A stretch of DNA of 37,479 bases from Clostridia bacterium (GTDB taxonomy: Bacteria; Bacillota; Clostridia; Oscillospirales; CAG-272): positions 1 to 37,479 of the forward strand of contig JAFQFR010000005.1 in assembly GCA_017398595.1 (NCBI GenBank), in the 5' to 3' direction. Below the pieces are notes generated by a model. It saw only the letters and a list, made by a program, of their open reading frames with translations. It had not been told where the DNA came from and made no database searches. Of the stretch, positions 6,171 to 13,845 are shown piece by piece. The position numbers were made by a program, and so were the translations under genes. Every line of letters begins with the position of its first letter. Positions within the stretch are counted from its first letter, which is position 1.

Positions 6171-8816
6171 TTACTTTGCGAGCTTTCTCTGCACGAACTT
6201 AACGATTTCAACGATCGGGATCGTGAGGAATGCAAGTCCGAGTGCGATCGAATACTCGGTCAGGTCGATCTGGCTGAAGCCGAATGCGTTGGCAAGGAAA
6301 GGAACCTCGCATACGAGCGTGGTTGCGATCAGGCTGCCGACTGCTGCAAGTCCGAGGACCTTGTTAAAGCTGCCGAGCGTGAACATCGAGCCGCGCTGCG
6401 AACGCATATTGAAGGAGTGGAAGATCTCTGCCATCGACATGGTGAGGAACGCCATGGTCATGCCGTGATCCGCGGGATTCAGCGCGCCGTGCTCTGCGCC
6501 GATGGAAGAACCGATGAAGTAGGAGAGGATGGTGAGCGCGGATACCATAAGGCCCTGGTATGCAACGTCAATGCCCATGCCGCCGGCGAATACGCCTTCG
6601 TTTGCCTTTCTGGGTTTACGCTTCATAATGCCGGGTTCTGCCTTTTCCATACCCAGTGCGAGTGCGGGGAAGCAGTCGGTAACAAGGTTGATCCAAAGCA
6701 GATGTACAGGCTTGAGAATGGTGAAGCCCATGAGCGTTGCCGCGAAGATCGAAATGACCTCGGACATGTTGGAACCGAGCAGGAACTGGATCGCCTTACG
6801 GATGTTGTCGTAGATACGACGGCCTTCTTCTACAGCGCCGACGATGGTTGCAAAGTTGTCGTCTGCGAGCACCATGTCTGCGACGTTCTTGGTAACGTCG
6901 GTACCGGTGATACCCATGCCGACGCCGATGTCTGCGGATTTGATCGAGGGAGCGTCGTTTACGCCGTCACCGGTCATGGCGGTGACATAGCCTGCATTGC
7001 GCCAAGCGTTGACGATTCTTGTCTTATGCTCGGGCTGTACGCGTGCGTACACGCCGATCTCCTGAAATACTTTCGCAAATTCTTCATCGCTCATCTCGCC
7101 GAGTTCACTGCCGGTGATCGCGCGTCTGCCCTCGGTGAGAATGCCGAGTTCCTTTGCGATCGCCACCGCGGTATCGATGTGGTCGCCCGTGATCATGATC
7201 GCGCGGATACCTGCGCTGTTACACTCCACGATCGCGTCCTTGACTTCGGGACGGACGGGGTCGATCATGCCGGTCAGACCGACAAAGCAGAGCTTTTCTT
7301 CAAGGTCTGCGGGTTCGAGAGATGCGGGCATTGCGTCATAGGTGCGCATGGATGCAGCGAGTACGCGGAGTGCGCGGTCCGCCATTGCCTTGTTTGCGGA
7401 CATGATCTCTGCCATCTTGGCTTCGGTCATGGGAACGACCTTGCCGCCCTCGAGGTAGGTCTCGCAGCGGCGGAGGATCTCGTCGGGAGCACCCTTTGTG
7501 AACTGTACGAACTTACCGCCGGTAGAATGGATGGTGGACATCATCTTTCTGCCGGAGTCGAAAGGAGCTTCGCCGACGCGGGGAGAGGATGCCTTGAGAT
7601 CGTATTTCTTCAGGTCGAGAGCTTTTGCATAGGCGACCAGCGCTGCCTCGGTGGGCTCACCGGTCACATTGCCTTCCTCGTCGAGCTCGGCGTCCGAGCA
7701 GAGCGCCATAGCGGTTGCGAGAAGCTTTTCGTCGTCGCCGTAGTGGTCAACAACGGTCATCTTATTCTGCGTGAGGGTACCGGTCTTATCCGAGCAGATG
7801 ATCTGTGCACAGCCGAGCGTTTCTACTGCGGTGAGCTTGCGGATAATGGCACGGCGCTTCGACATGTTGGTAACGCCGATCGAAAGTACGACGGTAACGA
7901 CCATGGCAAGACCCTCGGGGATCGCCGCAACTGCAAGCGAAACGGCTACCATAAAGGAGTCAAGGATCTTGTGGAACAGCTCAACGTCTGCGCCCGAGGG
8001 ACGGAGGATCTGCACGGCGAAGATCACAACGCTGATGCCGAGTACGAGATAGGTGAGGATCTTGGAGAGCTGTGCAAGCTTGATCTGCAGGGGCGTCTGT
8101 CCCTCGGATGCGTTTGCAAGTGCGTCTGCGATCTTACCCATTTCGGTGTCCATGCCGGTTGCGGTAACTACGAACGCGCCGCGTCCGTAAACAACGGTGG
8201 AGCCCATGTAGACCATGTTCTTGCGGTCGCCCAGCGGAACATCCTTGCTCTCATCCGCAAGGTTGATCAGCTCGATAAATTTATTGACGGGCACACTTTC
8301 ACCGGTGAGCGCCGCTTCCTCGATCTTGAGGCTGGCGTTCTCGATGATACGGCCGTCTGCGGGCACTGCGTCACCTGCTTCGAGCAGAACTACATCGCCG
8401 ACAACGAGGTCCTCGCTCTTGACGATGGTGAGCTTGCCGTCGCGCAGAACCTTTGAGGTTGCCGCGCTCATTTCCTGCAGGGCTTCGATCGCTTTTTCGG
8501 CTTTCGATTCCTGGTAAACGCCCAGAACCGCGTTCATGATGACAACGAACAGAATGATGAATACATCCACAAAGCCTTCGCCGCCTTCGATAACAGCGGT
8601 GATGGCGCTGATACCTGCCGCAACCAGCAGAATGATGATCATCGGGTCAGCGAGCTGCTTTAAGAAACGCTTGAGCAGCGAATCTTTTTTCGCCTCTTGG
8701 AGCTTGTTCTTGCCGTTTTCGGCAAGGCGCTTTTCAGCTTCTGCGCTCGAAAGGCCCTGTTCGGTGGAGCCGACTTTTTCGAGTGCGGCTTCCTTACTTT
8801 CGGTGTAGAATTTCAT
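6171..8816 (-). CDS. P-type cation-transporting ATPase (type II), probable Mn2+/Ca2+ exporter
   Basis: An 881-residue membrane pump with all P2-type marks in order: actuator TGES at 171-174, membrane PEGL at 300-303 within AVAAIPEGL, phosphorylation motif DKTGT at 343-347, nucleotide-binding KGAPD near 441, TGDGVND at 615-621, and an INLVTD segment in the sixth membrane helix. The closest known type is the SERCA-like calcium ATPase. However, it is preceded by a yybP-ykoY riboswitch, the Mn2+ sensor that in Lactococcus and Streptococcus controls related pumps, so manganese export is the best guess. ATG 8816 has AAGGAAGGA upstream. The longer frame runs back into the riboswitch terminator and is not translated. 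Confidence 0.92.
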   Translation of the reverse strand: MKFYTESKEAALEKVGSTEQGLSSAEAEKRLAENGKNKLQEAKKDSLLKRFLKQLADPMIIILLVAAGISAITAVIEGGEGFVDVFIILFVVIMNAVLGVYQESKAEKAIEALQEMSAATSKVLRDGKLTIVKSEDLVVGDVVLLEAGDAVPADGRIIENASLKIEEAALTGESVPVNKFIELINLADESKDVPLGDRKNMVYMGSTVVYGRGAFVVTATGMDTEMGKIADALANASEGQTPLQIKLAQLSKILTYLVLGISVVIFAVQILRPSGADVELFHKILDSFMVAVSLAVAAIPEGLAMVVTVVLSIGVTNMSKRRAIIRKLTAVETLGCAQIICSDKTGTLTQNKMTVVDHYGDDEKLLATAMALCSDAELDEEGNVTGEPTEAALVAYAKALDLKKYDLKASSPRVGEAPFDSGRKMMSTIHSTGGKFVQFTKGAPDEILRRCETYLEGGKVVPMTEAKMAEIMSANKAMADRALRVLAASMRTYDAMPASLEPADLEEKLCFVGLTGMIDPVRPEVKDAIVECNSAGIRAIMITGDHIDTAVAIAKELGILTEGRRAITGSELGEMSDEEFAKVFQEIGVYARVQPEHKTRIVNAWRNAGYVTAMTGDGVNDAPSIKSADIGVGMGITGTDVTKNVADMVLADDNFATIVGAVEEGRRIYDNIRKAIQFLLGSNMSEVISIFAATLMGFTILKPVHLLWINLVTDCFPALALGMEKAEPGIMKRKPRKANEGVFAGGMGIDVAYQGLMVSALTILSYFIGSSIGAEHGALNPADHGMTMAFLTMSMAEIFHSFNMRSQRGSMFTLGSFNKVLGLAAVGSLIATTLVCEVPFLANAFGFSQIDLTEYSIALGLAFLTIPIVEIVKFVQRKLAK

Positions 8817-8864
8817 GTTGAGTCCTTCCTTTAAATAATATATATAAATTTTTGCGTAAACAAA

Positions 8865-8902
8865 TAAAAAACTCATGGATAGGAACGAACCTACCCATGA
8901 GT
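8865..8902 (-). terminator. Riboswitch-controlled intrinsic terminator
   Basis: On the minus strand ACTCATGGGTAGG pairs with CCTATCCATGAGT (8890-8902 and 8871-8883) around a 6-base loop, followed by a T run at 8865-8870 and beyond. It is the expression platform of the yybP-ykoY element, ending 49 bases before the ATPase start. Confidence 0.88.
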
Positions 8903-8991
8903 CTTGCCATTTCATTCAAGCCAGGCGCGTCGGCGCCGGATGTTGATCTTGAAACGATTCACAGATAGGTGGACCGTTGACTACTCCCTCA
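8865..8991 (-). promoter_or_regulatory. yybP-ykoY (Mn2+) riboswitch
   Basis: On the minus strand the leader starts with GAGGGAGUAG (8981-8990). It has a middle hairpin CCGGCGC/GCGCC(U)GG and the conserved GCAAGAC loop motif (8901-8907), then a terminator whose 5' arm begins right after that motif. These are the marks of the yybP-ykoY family, which binds Mn2+. The GCAAGAC side overlaps the terminator arm, so metal binding would keep the terminator from forming and allow transcription of the ATPase. This is an ON switch by analogy with known members. Confidence 0.87.
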
Positions 8992-9003
8992 CGGAATGTA
9001 TGT

Positions 9004-9032
9004 ATTATATCATGGAAATTTTTCCTTGTCAA
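9004..9032 (-). promoter_or_regulatory. Consensus promoter of the riboswitch-ATPase transcript
   Basis: Minus-strand TTGACA (9027-9032), 17-base spacer, TATAAT (9004-9009). Transcription would begin near 8997, just ahead of the riboswitch aptamer. Confidence 0.9.
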
Positions 9033-9052
9033 GTGGAATTTATCTGTATACT
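9026..9052 (+). promoter_or_regulatory. Probable rubrerythrin promoter
   Basis: TATACT at 9047-9052 with TTGTCA at 9026-9031 as -35 box, a short 15-base spacer. The -35 bases coincide with the -35 box of the divergent ATPase promoter. Confidence 0.45.
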
Positions 9053-9106
9053 GTGTGATTTTACGGGTAAAAATATCCACACAGGAAAGAAAGGATGGTA
9101 CAGAAT

Positions 9107-9709
9107 ATGGCAACCGATTTTAAAACCAGTGAGACCGCGAAAAATCTGATGCGCGCCTTTGCGGGCGAGAGTCAGGCGCGTAACCGATACACCATGGCGG
9201 CGGAGCGCGCCAAGGAACAGAAGCTCGAGGTGGTGGAGGCGGTGTTCCGCTTTACCGCCGATCAGGAGCGTGCGCACGCGGAGGTGTTCTACAATCACCT
9301 GCAGGAGCTGGACGGCACCGAGATCACGGTGGACGGCGGCTATCCCGTCAACGTGACTTCCTCGGTGGCACAGCTTTTACGCTATGCTATGGGCAACGAG
9401 TACAAGGAGCACGACGAGGTGTACAAGGCGTTTGCCGAGGTGGCGGAGTCGGAGGGATTTTCCAAGATCGCCGTGGATTTTCAGAACATTGCCAAGGTGG
9501 AAAAGCTGCACGGCGACCGCTTTTCCATGCTTGCCGAGCAGCTCGAGAGCGGTAAGCTGTTTTTGTGCGACGTCGAATGCGGCTGGATGTGTCTCAACTG
9601 CGGCACCGTGATCGAAACCAAGGGCGCGCCTGCAAAATGTCCCGTCTGCGGCGTAGATCAGGGCTTTTTCATCCGCCTTGCGCTCGCACCGTATACGCAG
9701 GGAAACTAA
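9107..9709 (+). CDS. rbr: Rubrerythrin
   Basis: A 200-residue non-haem iron peroxidase that reduces hydrogen peroxide in anaerobes. The N-terminal ferritin-like di-iron domain carries the glutamate motifs FAGESQARNRY and DQERAHAEVF in its first half and ESEGF / VEKLHGDRF in its second. The C-terminal rubredoxin-like domain has two Cys pairs, MCLNCG and CPVCG. The family-typical N-terminus (MATDFKTSETAKNLM) begins at ATG 9107. ATG 9095 is also in frame and has an AGGAAAG site 5 bases ahead, so the start is uncertain by four residues. It is divergent from the ATPase and followed by a strong terminator. Confidence 0.93.
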   Translation: MATDFKTSETAKNLMRAFAGESQARNRYTMAAERAKEQKLEVVEAVFRFTADQERAHAEVFYNHLQELDGTEITVDGGYPVNVTSSVAQLLRYAMGNEYKEHDEVYKAFAEVAESEGFSKIAVDFQNIAKVEKLHGDRFSMLAEQLESGKLFLCDVECGWMCLNCGTVIETKGAPAKCPVCGVDQGFFIRLALAPYTQGN

Positions 9710-9726
9710 AGGAAAAACGGATGTAT

Positions 9727-9778
9727 CCACCCCTCATCCGCCAGCCTGCGGCTGCCACCTTCCCCCAAGGGGGAAGGC
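9727..9778. repeat. Intergenic structured repeat
   Basis: CCCTCATCCGCCAGCCTGC and CCTTCCCCCAAGGGGGAAGG, the latter a perfect palindrome of 20 bases at 9759-9778. Such blocks recur widely between genes in gut Clostridia. Related text (CCTTCCCCCTCGGGA) is seen at 11349-11363. Confidence 0.6.
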
Positions 9779-9786
9779 AAAATAAG

Positions 9787-9822
9787 ACCCAAGGCTTTTA
9801 CACAGAGCCTTGGGTTGTTTTT
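9787..9822. terminator. Bidirectional intrinsic terminator between rbr and nrnA
   Basis: ACCCAAGGCT and AGCCTTGGGT (9787-9796, 9806-9815), then TTGTTTTTT on the + strand and CTTATTTT on the - strand. It sits between two convergent genes and can end both. Confidence 0.87.
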
Positions 9823-10820
9823 TATGCTTTTTTTTCTGCCACGATCGCTTCGGTCAGCGCGGCAACGATGGTCCGCAGCGCTTCTTCGATGGATGCGCAT
9901 TCGAGTGAACAGCCTGCGGCGCGGACATGCCCGCCGCCGCCGAAGCGTTCTGCCACTGCGGCAACGTTGAGCCCGATCGAGCGCAGCGAAGCGCGGTAGG
10001 TGTTCTCCTTGGTGAGCGACGCTTTGATCACCGCGGCACAAAGCGAGCCGCGCACGCTGCGCGCAATGTCGATCGCGGTGTCAAAGTCGCCGATCGAGAT
10101 GCCGTCGGTATAGTCGCCGCGGTCGATGGCGATGCAGCTGATCTTGCCGTCGGCAAACAGCTGCAGCTTGCGCTGGGCGACGCCCTCGGCGCGGAGCTGT
10201 GAGGCGTCCTTGGTCTCAAACAGCAGGCGGTTGATCTCGGCGGCGGCAACGCCCGCATCGATCAGCTTTGCCGCGCGCAGATGCGTGCCGCCCGTGACGT
10301 TTGCGTATTTGAAGCAGCCGGTGTCCGAGCTGATCGCGCCGAACATGGCGTAGAGCGCACGCGGCAGGGGAGCTTTCAGCTTGCCCGTCGCTATCGCATG
10401 CTCGTAGAGGTCGAAAATGATCTCGCCCGTCGCCGCCGCGCGGGGGTCTACAAACTCTGCCTTGGCATACGGCGTGCCCACGTCGTGGTGGTCGATGCGC
10501 AGTGCGACCTTGTCCGCCAGCGCGTCTTTCAGATCGCCGAGCTGTGTCGGCGAAGCGACGTCCACTGTGATAATAGTATATGCGTCGAGATCCTCGGGCA
10601 CTTCGTTCAGTGCCTGCCGCTCGCCGAGCAGGAAAGCAAGGCGCAGCGGCACCGGGTCGGGCAGCAGGAGCGTTGCCTTGCAGCCGAGCGCTTCTGCGAT
10701 CTCGCAGAGCGCCATCGCCGAGCCGACGCAGTCTCCGTCGGGGTGCGCGTGACCGATGATGAGCGCGGTCTTGCTGTCCTCGGCGATCCGCAGGATCCGG
10801 GAAAGGTCACTGCTCGTCAT
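9822..10820 (-). CDS. nrnA: DHH-family phosphoesterase, NrnA-like (oligoribonuclease / pAp phosphatase)
   Basis: A 332-residue enzyme. The DHH domain shows HAHPDGDCVGSAMAL near residue 24, a VDVAS segment and RIDHHDVG. The C-terminal DHHA1 domain ends in the nucleotide-binding GGGGHVRAAG. NrnA-type enzymes degrade very short RNAs and hydrolyse 3'-phosphoadenosine 5'-phosphate, and some relatives cleave cyclic dinucleotide products such as pApA. Which substrate dominates cannot be read here. ATG 10820 has AAGGAG upstream and lies 14 bases inside the end of rbfA, so the two are translationally coupled. The rbfA-nrnA order is common in Firmicutes. Confidence 0.92.
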   Translation of the reverse strand: MTSSDLSRILRIAEDSKTALIIGHAHPDGDCVGSAMALCEIAEALGCKATLLLPDPVPLRLAFLLGERQALNEVPEDLDAYTIITVDVASPTQLGDLKDALADKVALRIDHHDVGTPYAKAEFVDPRAAATGEIIFDLYEHAIATGKLKAPLPRALYAMFGAISSDTGCFKYANVTGGTHLRAAKLIDAGVAAAEINRLLFETKDASQLRAEGVAQRKLQLFADGKISCIAIDRGDYTDGISIGDFDTAIDIARSVRGSLCAAVIKASLTKENTYRASLRSIGLNVAAVAERFGGGGHVRAAGCSLECASIEEALRTIVAALTEAIVAEKKA

Positions 10821-11175
10821 TGCTTTGCTCCTTCTTGGGTGCGTTGATGTCCTCGATCAGCTTCGCGATATGCGCGCCGTGCTCGATCGAGTGGTCGTGC
10901 GTAAAGGTGAATTCGGGCGTCTGGCGCAGGTTCAGTCGCTGCGCGATCTCGCGGCGGATAAAGCCCTTGGCGCTCTCCAGTCCCTTTTTGACATCCTTGG
11001 GATCGCCCGCCAGCACCGAAAAATATACGGTGGCAAATTTAAGGTCGGGCGTGACCTCGGCAGCGGTGATGCTGACCAGCGCGCCGCTCACTCTCGGGTC
11101 TTTTACCTCGCGCAGCAGGACCGACAGCTCCTTCTGCATTTCTTCATTGATTCTTCCGCGTCTGTAATTTGCCAT
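10807..11175 (-). CDS. rbfA: 30S ribosome-binding factor A
   Basis: A 122-residue protein with the RbfA KH-like fold: MANYRRGRINEEMQKELSVLL at the N-terminus, KDPRVSGALVSITAAEVTPD in the middle and the diagnostic LRQTPEFTFTHDHSIEHGAHI near the C-terminus. It assists late maturation of the small ribosomal subunit and cold adaptation. ATG 11175 is preceded by GGAGAG. The in-frame TTG at 11187 lies within that site. In most genomes rbfA follows infB. Here it has its own promoter at 11208-11236. Confidence 0.95.
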   Translation of the reverse strand: MANYRRGRINEEMQKELSVLLREVKDPRVSGALVSITAAEVTPDLKFATVYFSVLAGDPKDVKKGLESAKGFIRREIAQRLNLRQTPEFTFTHDHSIEHGAHIAKLIEDINAPKKEQSNDEQ

Positions 11176-11207
11176 ATTTCTCTCCAAAATAAAAGTGGTT
11201 TCTTATT

Positions 11208-11236
11208 ATGATACCACATTCTGCGGAAAAGTTCAA
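11208..11236 (-). promoter_or_regulatory. Promoter of rbfA-nrnA
   Basis: Minus-strand TTGAAC (11231-11236), 17-base spacer and TATCAT (11208-11213), both one or two bases from consensus. Confidence 0.65.
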
Positions 11237-11276
11237 TATATTTTGTACTTGCCAAAAAGTGTATGAAAGTATATGT

Positions 11277-11302
11277 GGGGGCGTTTTTGAAAAACCGCCC
11301 CC
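11277..11302. repeat. GC-rich hairpin in the rbfA/tauE divergent gap
   Basis: GGGGGCG-TTTTT and AAAAA-C-CGCCCCC form a 12-bp stem with one bulged C, followed on the + strand by ACACCCCCGTAAAACTTTT. It lies between two divergent promoters, so it does not end a neighbouring gene. More likely it is an intergenic repeat unit. Confidence 0.5.
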
Positions 11303-11344
11303 ACACCCCCGTAAAACTTTTAAAAAATGGATATGTACGCAGTC

Positions 11345-11466
11345 AAAGCCTTCCCCCTCGGGACGGAAGGATAGCGACCTGCGGTCGCATTGCGGCAAAC
11401 CGCGGATGAGGGGAGTACAACATCACCGCCCAAGATCCCTCGGGAGGAGCAAGCCCCTCCCCTACC
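11345..11466 (-). repeat. Mosaic copy of the 95-bp intergenic repeat family
   Basis: Read on the minus strand it begins GTAGGGGAGGGGCTTGCTCC (as in 1533-1627) and later carries GCAATGCGACCGCAGG then TCGCTAT (as in 1387-1481). Between them is about 50 bases of different sequence including CTCATCCGCGG. It seems built from the same modules in another order. Confidence 0.6.
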
Positions 11467-11510
11467 GGGATGACGGCGGCTTTTTGCAACATTTTGCCGT
11501 AATTTGTGGA

Positions 11511-11539
11511 TTGAAAAAGCATCTTCGATATGGTATACT
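11511..11539 (+). promoter_or_regulatory. Promoter of the TauE/SafE permease
   Basis: TTGAAA (11511-11516), 17-base spacer, TATACT (11534-11539). Confidence 0.75.
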
Positions 11540-11600
11540 GTATCCTATTGTTAGAATATACGCAGCACATGAATATCTGCTTACAAAAGAGGTGCTTTTT

Positions 11601-12380
11601 ATGCTGTATCTTGTGTATGTGCTCGCGGGACTGGGCGCGGGCATCGTGACGGGGCTTGCCGGGCTTTCGGCGGCGGTCGTCATCACGCCGATGCTGGTCA
11701 GCCTGTGCGGCTGGTCGAGCTATAATGCGGTCACGGTGGCGCTCGCGTCGGACATGCTTGCCAGTCTGCTGTCCGCCTATACATATTACAAAAACAAAAA
11801 TATCGATCTGAAAAACGGCTCTCTGGTGACGATTACCGCCTTTGTCGGTTCGGTGGTCGGCAGCTATTGCGGCTATCTGTTCAGTCAGGCGCAGCCCGAC
11901 GGTCTCGGCTACATCTCGATGCTGACGACGATCTTCCTCGGCATCAAGTTCCTGTTCAAACCTATTACCAAGGGCGCGGACGCCGACGGGGCGAACGGTC
12001 GGCTCTCGCCGAAAAAGACCGCCCTTGCCATGCTTCTCGGCTGCGGCATCGGCTGGGTCTGCGGCTTTACGGGCAGCGGCGGCGGTATTTTGATGCTGAC
12101 CGTGTTCACGATGGTGCTGGGATATAATCTGAAAGTTGCCGTCGGTACGAGTACCATGATCATGACCGTGGTCGCGCTGACCGGTGCGGTCAGCCACATC
12201 AGCATGGGTGCGGCGGTCGAACCGCTCCCCACGGCGGTGACGGTGCTCGCCTGCCTCATCGGTGCGTACATCTCGGCAAAATTTGCCAATCGCTGTGAGA
12301 TCAAAAAGCTCAATCGCGTGGTCGGTGTCGTCCTCGCCATCCTCGGTGTTGTCACGATCCTGATCAAATTGTTTGCGTAA
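11601..12380 (+). CDS. TauE/SafE family membrane permease
   Basis: A 259-residue integral membrane protein with about eight hydrophobic segments arranged as two similar halves. The N-terminal half begins LAGLGAGIVTGLAGLSAAVV, and the second half repeats the pattern in GCGIGWVCGFTGSGGGILML, the internal duplication typical of TauE/SafE (COG0730). Members export or import sulfite, sulfoacetate or other organic anions. The substrate here is unknown. ATG 11601 is preceded by AAAGAGG. The open frame runs far upstream but includes the promoter and repeat, so only the part from 11601 is a gene. It is monocistronic, with a terminator 10 bases on. Confidence 0.88.
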   Translation: MLYLVYVLAGLGAGIVTGLAGLSAAVVITPMLVSLCGWSSYNAVTVALASDMLASLLSAYTYYKNKNIDLKNGSLVTITAFVGSVVGSYCGYLFSQAQPDGLGYISMLTTIFLGIKFLFKPITKGADADGANGRLSPKKTALAMLLGCGIGWVCGFTGSGGGILMLTVFTMVLGYNLKVAVGTSTMIMTVVALTGAVSHISMGAAVEPLPTAVTVLACLIGAYISAKFANRCEIKKLNRVVGVVLAILGVVTILIKLFA

Positions 12381-12388
12381 ATAACACG

Positions 12389-12420
12389 AAAAACGCCTTC
12401 CGCTCGGGAAGGCGTTTTTT
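12389..12420 (+). terminator. Intrinsic terminator after the TauE/SafE gene
   Basis: AAACGCCTTCC and GGAAGGCGTTT form an 11-bp stem with a short loop, then a T run. Confidence 0.9.
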
Positions 12421-12483
12421 ACCGGATACAAAGCGAGGACAGAAAATACAAATTTTGGTACAAAAATCAGCATGCGATTTTGG

Positions 12484-12512
12484 TTGATTTTCTATATAAT
12501 TCGTGCTATACT
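12484..12512 (+). promoter_or_regulatory. Promoter of the secreted stalk-domain protein
   Basis: TTGATT (12484-12489), 17-base spacer, TGC-extended TATACT (12507-12512). Confidence 0.8.
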
Positions 12513-12554
12513 ATAAACGTAATTGGCAATTTTGCCTATAACAAGGAGGTTATT

Positions 12555-13565
12555 ATGAAAAAGATTCTTTCTTTGGTACTTGCAGCATTGCTTTTGGTAT
12601 GTGCATGCTCTCTCACCGCGTTTGCGGCTGACGGCACGGTTGCGTATATCAGCTTCACTGCCTCGAATGACAATGACGGTCTCACGGCAAGCACGGCTAA
12701 GAAGAGCTTCGGCACCTTTGATGCGACCGGCGTTATGAGCCTTTTGGCAAACGGCGGCACGATGGTCGTTGTCGGCAAGGCATACATCGGCGGTTCCTAC
12801 ACACTGCCCGCGATGAGCGCGCCTCTGACCATCACCAGCGTTTACGACGGTGTTGACTACAAGAAGGCAGAACCCGCAGAAAACCCCGACTGCGCATTCA
12901 AGATGGCGAGCGGTGCAAACTTCACGATCAGCAGCGATGTAACCTTTGACGACATCATCCTGTTCCAGGAAAACGATCAGAACACCATTACGGTTCCGCT
13001 CGGCACTACGCTGACCATTACCGATAAGGCTGTTCTGCAGACCAAGCCCGGCAACGACTATCACTACAAGATCGTTGTAGAGATGGGCGGCACTGCGATC
13101 CTGTCGAAGGCTGCACAGGAAGTATGCACGATCGAAAACCTCGGCGGTACCGTTTCGACCTACGGCGGCGATGCTCCCGTAGCTCCCGCATCCGGCGTAG
13201 AGCTCAAGATGACGGTGGGCAAGACCGACTATACGCTTAACGGCGAGACGAAGACCATGGACGTTGCTCCCATCATCATCAACAGCCGCACGATGCTTCC
13301 CGTTCGCTATGTAGCAGAAGCACTCGGCGCAGAGATCGGTTGGGACGGTGCAACCTCTACCGCAACGCTCAAGACTGCTGATACCGAGATCAAGATCACG
13401 GTCGGCGCGGACTCTGCGATCGTCAACGGTCAGGCTGTAAAACTCGATTCTCCCGCAGTTATCGTGAGTGACCGCTCCTTCATGCCCGTACGTTTCGTAG
13501 CAGAGACGCTCGGCGGCACGGTAGCATGGGACGGCGCAACTTCCACCGCAACCATTACCAAGTAA
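12555..13565 (+). CDS. Secreted protein with copper-amine-oxidase N-domain-type (stalk) repeats
   Basis: A 336-residue exported protein. A signal peptide MKKILSLVLAALLLVCACSL ends in TAFA at about residue 24, with likely cleavage before ADGTV. The middle (about 30-205) is a beta-rich region with GANFTISSDVTFDDI and TTLTITDKAVL, resembling a right-handed beta-helix or pectin-lyase-like fold. The C-terminal 115 residues hold two stalk repeats: INSRTMLPVRYVAEALGAEI with WDGATSTATL, then VSDRSFMPVRFVAETLGGTV with WDGATSTATI. This is the PF07833-type module thought to hold proteins at the Gram-positive cell surface. ATG 12555 has a strong AAGGAGG. Ligand and function are unknown. Confidence 0.85.
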   Translation: MKKILSLVLAALLLVCACSLTAFAADGTVAYISFTASNDNDGLTASTAKKSFGTFDATGVMSLLANGGTMVVVGKAYIGGSYTLPAMSAPLTITSVYDGVDYKKAEPAENPDCAFKMASGANFTISSDVTFDDIILFQENDQNTITVPLGTTLTITDKAVLQTKPGNDYHYKIVVEMGGTAILSKAAQEVCTIENLGGTVSTYGGDAPVAPASGVELKMTVGKTDYTLNGETKTMDVAPIIINSRTMLPVRYVAEALGAEIGWDGATSTATLKTADTEIKITVGADSAIVNGQAVKLDSPAVIVSDRSFMPVRFVAETLGGTVAWDGATSTATITK

Positions 13566-13580
13566 ACAACGCAAACATGA

Positions 13581-13611
13581 AAGCAGCATCCCAATCGGGA
13601 TGCTGCTTTTG
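13581..13611 (+). terminator. Intrinsic terminator after the stalk-domain gene
   Basis: AGCAGCATCCC and GGGATGCTGCT with a 4-base loop, then TTT, 16 bases past the stop codon. Confidence 0.88.
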
Positions 13612-13650
13612 CGCGACGGAACGCCGGTTCTGGCGGCAGATTATCGCACA

Positions 13651-13686
13651 AAAGAAAAAGGATCGCTGTTGCGATCCTTTTTCTTT
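13651..13686. terminator. Bidirectional intrinsic terminator of the tRNA-Val gene
   Basis: AAAGAAAAAGGATCGC and GCGATCCTTTTTCTTT form a 16-bp perfect stem with a 4-base loop. It lies directly at the 3' end of the minus-strand tRNA and can end transcription from either side. Confidence 0.88.
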
Positions 13687-13763
13687 TGGTGGAGACAACT
13701 GGAATCGAACCAGTGACCCCTTGCATGTCAAGCAAGTACTCTAACCAGCTGAGCTATGCCTCC
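13687..13763 (-). tRNA. tRNA-Val (anticodon GAC)
   Basis: On the minus strand the full cloverleaf can be drawn: acceptor GGAGGCA with TGTCTCC, D-arm GCTC...GAGT, anticodon stem CTTGC/GCAAG with loop TTGACAT giving anticodon GAC, and T-arm ACTGG/CCAGT with TTCGAAT. CCA is encoded. It reads GUC (and possibly GUU) valine codons. It has its own promoter and terminator. Confidence 0.96.
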
Positions 13764-13773
13764 GAACAGAAGT

Positions 13774-13802
13774 AGTATAGCACAACACAGCCGAAAATGC
13801 AA
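13774..13802 (-). promoter_or_regulatory. Promoter of tRNA-Val
   Basis: Minus-strand TTGCAT (13797-13802), 17-base spacer, TGC-extended TATACT (13774-13779), ten bases ahead of the mature 5' end. Confidence 0.8.
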
Positions 13803-13845
13803 TAGGAAAATCAAATTTTCTGCAATAAAAAGAGAAATATACCCG

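Noticed and set aside
6417..8456. A 679-codon open frame on the + strand opposite the P-type ATPase
   Set aside because: It is rich in Cys, His and Asp with no domain, has no ribosome site, and lies wholly opposite a gene with every catalytic motif. It is a by-product of that gene's codon use.
11208..11600. Upstream extension of the TauE/SafE gene as one long open frame
   Set aside because: This part contains the gene's own promoter, a structured repeat and a hairpin. The ribosome site and family N-terminus fit ATG 11601.
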